From: AP-15 sp035570935
GTDB lineage: Bacteria; Pseudomonadota; Alphaproteobacteria; ATCC43930; CGMCC-115725
Length of the DNA: 13,135 bases
Assembly (NCBI GenBank): GCA_035570935.1
Contig: DATMKU010000061.1
Span: 1-13,135 of the forward strand
Reading direction: 5' to 3'
Shown: positions 7,115 through 13,135 of the stretch, piece after piece
Position numbering within the stretch: the stretch's first letter is position 1
How the letters are laid out: the number at the start of each line of letters is the position of its first letter
Position numbers and translations under genes: made by a program
The notes under the pieces: model-generated
The model's input: the letters and a program-made list of their open reading frames with translations, nothing else
What the model was told of the DNA's origin: nothing
The model's database searches: none

Positions 7115-9994
7115 ATGGATACGCTGGCCGAGACGCTGTGGCAGGAATTCGCGGTCGAGGCCGAGGAGCATCTGCAAGCCATTGAACCGGTGCTCGCGCG
7201 CGCCGATCCGGAGCACATCGGCGAGGCCGAAATCGCCCAGTTGTTTCGCTCCTTCCATTCGGTCAAAGGGCTCGCGCGCGTCCTCGGGCTCGTCGGCATG
7301 GAGGAGGTTGCGCATCGCGCCGAGAACTTGCTCGGGCTCGTACGCGAGGGCCGCGCCGCTCTGACGGCCGAACGAGCCGATCTGCTGTTGCAATCGGTCG
7401 ACGCCTTGAAGCGGATGCGCGACCGGGCGATCGCCGAGCGCCGCGACGAGCCGGGCGACAACGCTCTGCTGGCGCGGCTGGCCGCCGCTTTCGCGCACGC
7501 CGGCGGGAGCGAGGAAGAGCAGCAGCCGCCCGCCGGCGTGGCAGAAGCGCGCCTGGAGCTGCACGACGATCCCGAAATGCTTGCGATCTTCGTCGAGATG
7601 GTGAAGTCGCGCGGATCGGAGCTGTGCGGCGGGCTGTCGGCGGAGGCGGGCGAGCGGGAGGTCGCGGCCGACGCCGCCGCGACGCTCGGCCACGCCGCCA
7701 CGGTGATGGGGTTCGACGCGCTTGCCGAGAGCTTCGGCGGGTTCGAGAGGCTTCTGCCGCCGTCCGACACCGAGCCCGACGAGCGGGTGCGCGAAGAGCT
7801 GCTGGCGCGGCTAGGCGACATTCGTCTGCAGGTCGAGCTGCTCGGCGAGATGACCGGGCAGGATGCCGGCATCGGCGAATTTTCCGCCGCGCTCACGGAG
7901 CGCATCGGCGCGGATCGGCGCCGGCTTGCGGCCGCGCTGACGGACGCCAACGGGCAGCTGCGGGCTGTCCTTGCCACGGGGGACGGGCCCGCCGCCGCCG
8001 AGGCGGCCGCGACCGTGGCGCGACTCGCGCGTGCGCTGCGCGCCGGCGTCGCGGCGCAGTCGGCCGACCACGCCACCGAGGTACTTCTTCTCGTCGAAGA
8101 CCTGTACAGCCGCGTGGCGCACGGGGCGCCGGCATCAACGGCGCTCGCCGATGCGGCGGATGCTGTTTTCGCGCAGATCGCGGAGGAGGGGTTGGACGAG
8201 GCGGCGGCGGAGCTGACCCGTCTCTTGCGCGCCTCCTTCGCGGGCGCGGGCGGTCGAGCGGCGGGAGGCGAGGGCGGGGCCCGCCTCGTCGCCGGCCTTA
8301 ACCTCCCGGACGAGCTGCTCGCCATACTGTCGGACGACAACCTCGCCGAGTTCGAGCGCGGCGTCCTCGCGGTCGGGCTCCAGCCCTATGCGATCCTCGC
8401 GCATCTCGAGGCCGATTCGGACATTGCCGGGCACTTCATCGACTGGCTCTCGGGCGAGGCGCGCGCGATCACGAACCGCACCGTCATCACCGACGGTGAG
8501 AGCTCGTTCGAGTTCCTCGTCCTCTCGCCACTGATGCCGAACGCGCTCGCCGAGCTACTGCGGGCGCTCGACCCCGAGCACCGTTGTATCAGACGCGTGC
8601 GGCGCCTGACGGCCAGCGCCGAGGGTGAGCCATTGCTCGATCGCGCCGCGTCGGAGCGGGCAGATGCGGCCGCTCGGCCGAGCGGCTTCGCCAATCTGCT
8701 CCGGGTGCGCGGCGAGCTCGTCGACGCCTTTCTCGACGAGATCGGCGAGCTGCGGATCTCGCTGAGCGGTCTGACCGAAGGCGCTCGCGATGCCGACCTG
8801 CGCAAGGAATTGGCGCGCTGCCGAAGGTTCGCCGAGCGTCTGCCGGACGAGCAGCGGCGCGAGCTGCTGCCGCTCTTGCTGCGCTTCGAGGAGCGCGACC
8901 GCTGGCTCCGTGATACCGAGGAGCGGTTGTCCGCGGGGCTTAGCCGCCTGCACCAGAGCGCCCTTGAGCTGCGGGTCGTTCCGGTCGAGGTCGTCTTCAA
9001 CCGGCTGCCGCGCCTCGTGCGGGACCTGGCACAGCGGCAGGGGAAATCGATCGAGCTGGTCGTCGAGGGCCAGGAGGTGCGGGTCGACAGAAGCATGGTC
9101 GAGGCGCTTGCCGACCCGCTCATTCATCTGGTGCGTAACGCCGTCGATCACGGCATCGAGCCGCCGGAGGAGCGGCGCGCCGCCGGCAAGCCGGAACGCG
9201 CGCGGCTGCGGCTGCGCGCGGCGAAGCGCGGCGCCGAGATCGACATCGAGATCGCCGATGACGGGCGCGGCCTCGATGCCGAGGCGATCCGCGCCAAGGC
9301 GGTCGCTCGCGGTCTCGTCACGGCGGCCCGGGCAGCGGAACTCGCGGACGAGGAGATCTTTCAGTTCATCTTCGCGCCCGGCCTGTCGACCGCCGCGACC
9401 GTCACCGAGACCTCGGGGCGCGGCGTCGGCATGGATGTCGTGCTCAACACGGTTCGGCGCTGCAATGGCAACATCACGCTGCGGTCCGTGCGCGGCCGCG
9501 GCACCGCGTTCGTGCTGACGCTGCCCGTATCGGCCGCATTGCAGAGCACGCTGATCGTCCGCATCAACGGGCAGAGTCTCGCGATCCCGGAGCAGCACGT
9601 GATCGCCGTCGCGGAGATCGAACGCGAGGCGATCCGGCAGGTCGGCGCGCAGCGGGCGACCCGCTACCGCGACGCGACCCTGCCGCTCTACAGCCTCGCC
9701 GGGCTGCTCGGCATCACCGGCGAGGCGCCGTCCGCCGCCTCGTCGGCGCAGCCGATTGTCGTCGCCGGCAACGGCCGCCAGACGATCGGTCTCGAAGTCG
9801 ACGAGATCGAGCAGCGGCGCGAGCTGTTCTTGAAGCCGCTGCACCCGCTGCTCGCCCGCTTCCCGACGATCGGCGGCGCCTCGGTGGTCGGCGACGGGCG
9901 GGTCGTGTTGGTCCTCGACGGCGAGCAATTGCTCGACCTCGCCGCGCGCGGCATCGAGCGTGCCGCACCGGTCGAGCCTCTGGCGGCGTCGTGA
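7115..9994 (+). CDS. cheA: chemotaxis histidine kinase CheA, long form
   Basis: A 959-residue kinase that phosphorylates the receiver proteins under receptor/CheW control. The N-terminal Hpt domain (about 5-105) has the phosphorylated His48 in FRSFHSVKG. Residues 148-215 resemble a second Hpt (DDPEMLAIFVEMVK, then AATLGHAATVMGFDALA), but Ala189 stands where the phospho-histidine should be and the following Lys is Gly. Residues 245-375 are helical and Ala-rich with no motif. Residues 395-500 form a mixed alpha/beta segment (LPDELLAILS...DWLSGEAR) in the position of the P2 substrate-binding domain. Then come the dimerisation helices (about 525-615), the ATPase domain with N-box HLVRNAVDHG (Asn675), DDGRGLD (715-721) and GRGVGMDVV (768-776), and the CheW-like P5 domain (about 805-945). 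It starts 7 bases after the regulator gene and ends in a GTGA overlap. Confidence 0.94.
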   Translation: MDTLAETLWQEFAVEAEEHLQAIEPVLARADPEHIGEAEIAQLFRSFHSVKGLARVLGLVGMEEVAHRAENLLGLVREGRAALTAERADLLLQSVDALKRMRDRAIAERRDEPGDNALLARLAAAFAHAGGSEEEQQPPAGVAEARLELHDDPEMLAIFVEMVKSRGSELCGGLSAEAGEREVAADAAATLGHAATVMGFDALAESFGGFERLLPPSDTEPDERVREELLARLGDIRLQVELLGEMTGQDAGIGEFSAALTERIGADRRRLAAALTDANGQLRAVLATGDGPAAAEAAATVARLARALRAGVAAQSADHATEVLLLVEDLYSRVAHGAPASTALADAADAVFAQIAEEGLDEAAAELTRLLRASFAGAGGRAAGGEGGARLVAGLNLPDELLAILSDDNLAEFERGVLAVGLQPYAILAHLEADSDIAGHFIDWLSGEARAITNRTVITDGESSFEFLVLSPLMPNALAELLRALDPEHRCIRRVRRLTASAEGEPLLDRAASERADAAARPSGFANLLRVRGELVDAFLDEIGELRISLSGLTEGARDADLRKELARCRRFAERLPDEQRRELLPLLLRFEERDRWLRDTEERLSAGLSRLHQSALELRVVPVEVVFNRLPRLVRDLAQRQGKSIELVVEGQEVRVDRSMVEALADPLIHLVRNAVDHGIEPPEERRAAGKPERARLRLRAAKRGAEIDIEIADDGRGLDAEAIRAKAVARGLVTAARAAELADEEIFQFIFAPGLSTAATVTETSGRGVGMDVVLNTVRRCNGNITLRSVRGRGTAFVLTLPVSAALQSTLIVRINGQSLAIPEQHVIAVAEIEREAIRQVGAQRATRYRDATLPLYSLAGLLGITGEAPSAASSAQPIVVAGNGRQTIGLEVDEIEQRRELFLKPLHPLLARFPTIGGASVVGDGRVVLVLDGEQLLDLAARGIERAAPVEPLAAS

Positions 9995-10386
9995 GCCTCT
10001 ATTTGAAAGTGGCGGTCGGGGCGGGGCTCTACTTGCTCGATGCCGGCCAAGTGATCGAGATCCGCGCGGAGGGGGAGAAGGGCCGCACCTGGCGCGAGCA
10101 GGCGGTTCCGATCCTTGACTGTCGCGATCTCCTCGGAGCAGCCGCCGGGATCTCCCGGCGCGCCGTCCTCTGTTTCACCGGCTCAGGGGATTCGGTCGAG
10201 CTCGTCGTGGATCGGGTCGAGGGTCTCATCGAGCTCGCCGACCGCGAGCTCCACCCGCTGCCGCAGATCGGCCCGCTCGGCGAGCTGATCGACGCCGTCG
10301 TCGCAATCCCCGGCGACGATCGCCTCTTCTTGCGGCTGCGCGCCGAACGCATGCCGACGATCGCCGTCGGGGACGGTTGGCCATGA
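9991..10386 (+). CDS. cheW: short CheW-like coupling protein
   Basis: A 131-residue single CheW-type domain beginning at a GTG that overlaps the cheA stop. It shows the opening strand pair (SLYLKVAVGAGLYLLDAGQV), a mid-domain QAVPILDCRDLLG (37-49), and VELVVDRVEGLIELADREL (69-87), matching the CheW strand that ends in a partner-binding Asp-x-V. It is shorter than the usual 150-170 residues, with the segment between the first sheets trimmed, and the family's Arg-Gly step is replaced by TWREQ. Its place directly behind cheA suggests it is the principal CheA partner, with the triple-domain protein as a second scaffold; that division of labour is inference. Confidence 0.85.
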   Translation: MSLYLKVAVGAGLYLLDAGQVIEIRAEGEKGRTWREQAVPILDCRDLLGAAAGISRRAVLCFTGSGDSVELVVDRVEGLIELADRELHPLPQIGPLGELIDAVVAIPGDDRLFLRLRAERMPTIAVGDGWP

Positions 10387-12731
10387 ACCCGGCGGACCCG
10401 ATCGCCTTCGACTTCGGGCAGCTGGCGGCACAGCTGGTCGCGCACCGCCTATCGCAGCCGGATGTGACGGCGCTGCTGGATCCGGGGTCGCCCGAGCGGC
10501 GCCGTGCCGCGATGGCGGAATTGACCGCCGTGTTCCAGCGCAATGCCGCGGTCTTCGCGGCCTCTCGCGCGATCGAGAACCGGGCGCCGCTCAGCGAGAT
10601 CTTGTCGGCGCTGACGGCGGCGCTGACCGAAGCGCTGCGCGCCCGGCTCTGCCGTCTCGTCGTCGCCGACGGCGCGGAATCGATCGCGTTGCGCGGCGAC
10701 GGCTGCGTCGGCGAAGAACCGCGGCTGCCGGCGGTCGCCGGCATCTCGCGCCTGGTGCTCGACGACGGCGAAACCCGCACCACCGCTCCGGCGGACGACC
10801 CCGCCTGCGATCCCGCGAGCGACCTGCCGGCCGGGGAGAAGGTGCGCGAACTGATGTGCGTGGCGCTGCCGCGCTCGATCGGCGAGCGCATCGGCGTGAT
10901 GCAGCTGTTCGACAAAGCGGAGGGGGGCTTCACCGAGGCCGACCGCCGGCTCGCCGAACTCGCCGCGCCCTATCTCGCCGAGATGTTGACGCGCGCCGGA
11001 CTGCTGCGCTCCACCGGCAGCGAGATCGTCGCCGGTCGGCTGGTTGAACGGGTCGGACCGGTCGAGATTGTCGCCGGCGCCGATCTGATGCTGTCGAAAA
11101 TCCTCGCCGTCGCGCTCGACGTGCTCAATGCCGACCGAGGCTCGATTTTCCTCCACGACAAGGCATCCGACGAGTTGGTCGCGCGCCACGCCGAGGGGCT
11201 GGGCGGCAAGGAATTTCGCATCGATTCCTGGATAGGCATCGTCGGCGCCGCCTTCCGCACGGGGCTCATCGTCAATGTTGCCGACGCCTATCAGGATCCG
11301 CGCTTCCACCCCGGCCTTGACTGGCTGACCGGGTATCGGACGCGCAGCGTTCTCTGCTCGCCGATCGTCGGCAATGACGGACGTCCCGTCGGCGCGGTGC
11401 AGCTGATCAACAAGCGCGGCGACAGTTTCACCGCCGCCGACGAACGCCGCCTGAGAGGCCTCGCCTCGCAGATGGGAATAGCGATCGACTACGCCGCGCT
11501 GTTCGAGCAGGTCCTCGCGATGAAATCCTACAACGAGAGCATGCTGAACAGCCTGACGAACGGGGTCGTGACGCTCGATCTCGCCGGCGTCGTGACCTAC
11601 CTCAATCCGGCTGCGGCGCGCATCCTGCGCCTCGGTGCAGCGCGCGTGGTCGGCCGCGAGTTGGCGGAGGCTATCGGTGAATTCAACGCCTGGGTTGGCG
11701 AAGCAATCGGACAGGACGGGGGCGAAGCGAGCGAGAAGTTGCTGCCGAACAGCGAATTCTACATCGAGAGCGAGGACAGCTGGATCTCCGTCAATCTGGC
11801 GATTGTGCCACTGCGCGATACGCGGCAGACCCCGCTCGGCACGATGCTGGTGATCGAAGACGTGCAGCGCGAGAACGAGCTGCGCCGCACGATGTCGCGC
11901 TACCTCTCGAACAAGGTGATCGACCGGCTGATGGTCGACACCGGCGCCGGCCTGGAAGGCAGCTCGCACGAGGTGACGATCCTGTTTTCCGACATCAGGG
12001 GCTACACGCCGCTCACCGAACGCCTCGGCGCCGGGGAAACGGTGCGGATGCTGAACGAATATTTTTCATTCATGGAAGACGTCGTGACCAATCGCAACGG
12101 CATCATCGACAAGTACATTGGCGATGCAATCATGGCGGTATTCGGCTCGCCGTTCCAAAGCGACGATGACGCGGCGAATGCAGTGAGGGCCGCCACCGAC
12201 ATGTTGCGCGTACTCGATATGCTTAACGCGCGCCGCCGCGTCGACGGCAAAGCCGACATCCATATCGGCGTGGGGATCGGCACCGGCATTTGCGTCACCG
12301 GAAATATTGGCTCGCCCAAGCGGATGGATTTCACCGTGATCGGCGATCCGGTCAATCTCGCCTCGCGCATCGAAACAGCGACCAAGACATACGGCGCCGA
12401 GATCATCGTATGCGGAACCACCTGGTCCCGCCTCGCCGAGCGGCCGCGCGCGCGCCGGCTCGACGTCGTCCGGCTGCGCGGGCAGACCCGCCCCACCGAG
12501 CTTTGGGAGATTCTCGAGCACCGCGCGGATATACCCGATAGTGCAATAGAAGCCTATGATCGCGGGCTCGCCAGCTATTTCGAAGGTGTGTGGGATCGGG
12601 CATTGCCAGAGTTCGAGAATGCGCTCGCGACCCGGACTGGCGACAAGGCAGCACGGCTGATGATTGAGCGCTGCCGGCGATCTATGGAAACTCAACCAGT
12701 CGATTGGCAGGGAGTGGTGGAGCTGGATTAA
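10383..12731 (+). CDS. class III adenylate cyclase, GAF-GAF-PAS-cyclase-TPR-like (CyaB1/CyaB2-type)
   Basis: A 782-residue soluble protein predicted to make cAMP from ATP. GAF1 spans about 66-205, GAF2 about 233-372, PAS about 380-495 and the class III catalytic domain about 527-712. A TPR-like tail (about 720-770: YDRGLASYFEGVWDRALPEF) follows. Catalytic residues are complete: metal-binding Asp537 (LFSDIRGYT) and Asp581 (KYIGDAIMAVFG), purine-contacting Lys577 and Thr651 (DFTVIGDPVNLASR), and transition-state Asn658 and Arg662. Lys/Thr is the pair of cyanobacterial CyaB1, whereas guanylate cyclases have Glu/Cys. GAF2 has the full cyclic-nucleotide signature NKxnFx3DE (Asn343-Lys344, Phe349, Asp353-Glu354). 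GAF1 has a damaged version (Asp177-Lys178, Phe183, Asp187-Arg188). The ATG at 10383 overlaps the cheW stop as ATGA; an in-frame TTG lies two codons earlier. It is the last operon gene, so its activity is probably tied to the chemosensory pathway, though no CheA-docking element is visible. Confidence 0.93.
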   Translation: MNPADPIAFDFGQLAAQLVAHRLSQPDVTALLDPGSPERRRAAMAELTAVFQRNAAVFAASRAIENRAPLSEILSALTAALTEALRARLCRLVVADGAESIALRGDGCVGEEPRLPAVAGISRLVLDDGETRTTAPADDPACDPASDLPAGEKVRELMCVALPRSIGERIGVMQLFDKAEGGFTEADRRLAELAAPYLAEMLTRAGLLRSTGSEIVAGRLVERVGPVEIVAGADLMLSKILAVALDVLNADRGSIFLHDKASDELVARHAEGLGGKEFRIDSWIGIVGAAFRTGLIVNVADAYQDPRFHPGLDWLTGYRTRSVLCSPIVGNDGRPVGAVQLINKRGDSFTAADERRLRGLASQMGIAIDYAALFEQVLAMKSYNESMLNSLTNGVVTLDLAGVVTYLNPAAARILRLGAARVVGRELAEAIGEFNAWVGEAIGQDGGEASEKLLPNSEFYIESEDSWISVNLAIVPLRDTRQTPLGTMLVIEDVQRENELRRTMSRYLSNKVIDRLMVDTGAGLEGSSHEVTILFSDIRGYTPLTERLGAGETVRMLNEYFSFMEDVVTNRNGIIDKYIGDAIMAVFGSPFQSDDDAANAVRAATDMLRVLDMLNARRRVDGKADIHIGVGIGTGICVTGNIGSPKRMDFTVIGDPVNLASRIETATKTYGAEIIVCGTTWSRLAERPRARRLDVVRLRGQTRPTELWEILEHRADIPDSAIEAYDRGLASYFEGVWDRALPEFENALATRTGDKAARLMIERCRRSMETQPVDWQGVVELD

Positions 12732-12919
12732 CAGCTTGGGCGATCTGCCGGTCAAGGCCCGCAACTGATTTGGCGGCTCGCCGGGTCCTTGCTATCCGCT
12801 AGCCCCGTGCTGTCCCGAGCGCCACGGTATGCTGAACGGCCAGGCGTCCGGGCAATTTTGGATGATCCGCCGATCCGCATCCGCCCGATTTTCCCGCACA
12901 GGGCGGGTGCAAAGGAAAC

Positions 12920-12934
12920 GAACCCTGTGGGTTC
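12920..12934. repeat. short perfect hairpin (6+6, loop 3)
   Basis: GAACCC-TGT-GGGTTC. An overlapping alternative pairing CACAGGG (12897-12903) with CCCTGTG (12923-12929) is also perfect. The two are mutually exclusive folds about 200 bases after the cyclase stop. There is no poly-T, so any terminator role is uncertain. Confidence 0.4.
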
Positions 12935-13028
12935 AAGCCATTTCGGCATCCCGATGATGGCATCAACCATGCCCCGTAGCCACCAGATTTTGCTCACTAC
13001 CTGTCGCGAGTGCGTTTGTAAGAGACTA

Positions 13029-13060
13029 CGCTTTTTCGCAGACCGAGCTGCGAAAAAGTG
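13029..13060. repeat. 13-pair palindrome (11 perfect pairs plus two)
   Basis: CTTTTTCGCAG (13031-13041), loop ACCGAG, CTGCGAAAAAG (13048-13058), extended outward by one G-T and one C-G pair. Because the T-run lies inside the first arm, it does not act as a standard intrinsic terminator on either strand. It could be an operator-like or element-end palindrome. Confidence 0.65.
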
Positions 13061-13073
13061 GCCCCTTCGGGGC
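13061..13073. repeat. GC hairpin next to the palindrome (5+5, loop 3)
   Basis: GCCCC-TTC-GGGGC follows the long palindrome directly. A shifted fold gives a 3-pair stem closed by the stable UUCG tetraloop. The sequence after it (AGTTTGAAAT) contains only three Ts in a row, so termination is possible but unconvincing. Confidence 0.4.
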
Positions 13074-13135
13074 AGTTTGAAATACGCCGGAGTTCTTCTA
13101 GCGTACCCTCCATGACAGATGGGCTGAGCACTCTG

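Larger units (their letters stand above)
12732..13135. other. intergenic region downstream of the cyclase, no supportable gene
   Basis: Open frames exist on both strands but lack family motifs and ribosome sites. Directly after the cyclase stop only a weak hairpin (GGCG-GCT-CGCC, 12772-12782) is seen, without a T-run. From about 12940 the sequence is visibly less GC-rich than the operon and carries two hairpins. A mobile-element edge or a regulatory region of a gene beyond the window are both possible. Confidence 0.55.

Noticed and set aside
8555..9928. 457-codon minus-strand open frame opposite cheA
   Set aside because: Long only because stop codons are rare in GC-rich antisense frames; the cheA motifs on the plus strand are complete.
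10449..11969. 506-codon minus-strand open frame opposite the cyclase
   Set aside because: Antisense shadow with no recognisable domain; the plus strand encodes GAF and PAS domains there.
12300..12400. Cyclase might be a guanylate cyclase, given cGMP signalling in related bacteria
   Set aside because: The purine-contacting residues are Lys577 and Thr651, as in CyaB1-type adenylate cyclases, not Glu and Cys.
12926..12945. GGGTTCAAGCC looks like a tRNA T-arm
   Set aside because: The flanking bases do not make the five-pair T-stem and no acceptor stem or anticodon arm can be drawn.
12752..12997. 81-codon minus-strand open frame after the cyclase
   Set aside because: No known domain and no good ribosome site; kept only as a faint possibility of an element fragment.
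12789..13115. 108-codon plus-strand open frame after the cyclase
   Set aside because: No ribosome site or motif, and it runs through the hairpins; probably not a gene.
1..13135. CRISPR array, rRNA, or riboswitch
   Set aside because: No regularly spaced repeats and no rRNA signature were seen on either strand, and no leader long or structured enough for a recognisable riboswitch.

Overview
This window most likely comes from a GC-rich alphaproteobacterium, possibly of Rhodospirillales type. That placement is an inference from base composition, gene style and the look of the insertion-sequence debris; no rRNA or species marker is present. Its core is one complete chemosensory gene set. A receptor gene (mcp, minus strand, 996-2963) stands opposite seven tightly packed plus-strand genes (3272-12731): cheR, a triple-domain cheW, cheB, a single-domain response regulator, a long cheA, a second short cheW, and a large class III nucleotide cyclase.

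Left flank (1-995): decayed mobile-element sequence. It holds the N-terminal third of an IS6-type transposase and, just upstream of it, a few codons resembling the start of an ISNCY-type transposase. A perfect hairpin and about 450 bases without a supportable gene make up the rest.

Centre (2964-12731): mcp and cheR are divergent across about 300 bases of presumed promoter DNA. The seven plus-strand genes overlap (ATGA or GTGA junctions, or slightly longer) or lie 7 bases apart, so they very probably form one transcript with coupled translation. The receptor should report to CheA through the CheW proteins. CheA would phosphorylate the response regulator and CheB, and CheR and CheB would methylate and demethylate the receptor. 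No flagellar genes, cheZ, cheD or cheC are in the window.

The most notable feature is the last operon gene. It encodes a GAF-GAF-PAS-class III cyclase-TPR-like protein with the architecture of cyanobacterial CyaB1/CyaB2. It has an intact metal site, the Lys/Thr purine-binding pair of CyaB1-type adenylate cyclases, and a complete NKxnFx3DE cyclic-nucleotide-binding signature in its second GAF domain. Together with the triple CheW protein, a CheA with a second Hpt-like region lacking its histidine, and a response regulator with a CheB-like receiver, this suggests a chemosensory pathway whose output is cAMP rather than, or as well as, flagellar rotation. The logic parallels the Pseudomonas Chp/CyaB system, but the parts differ.

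Right flank (12732-13135): about 400 bases with no convincing gene. It becomes visibly less GC-rich and carries a 13-pair palindrome next to a second short hairpin, perhaps the edge of another mobile element.
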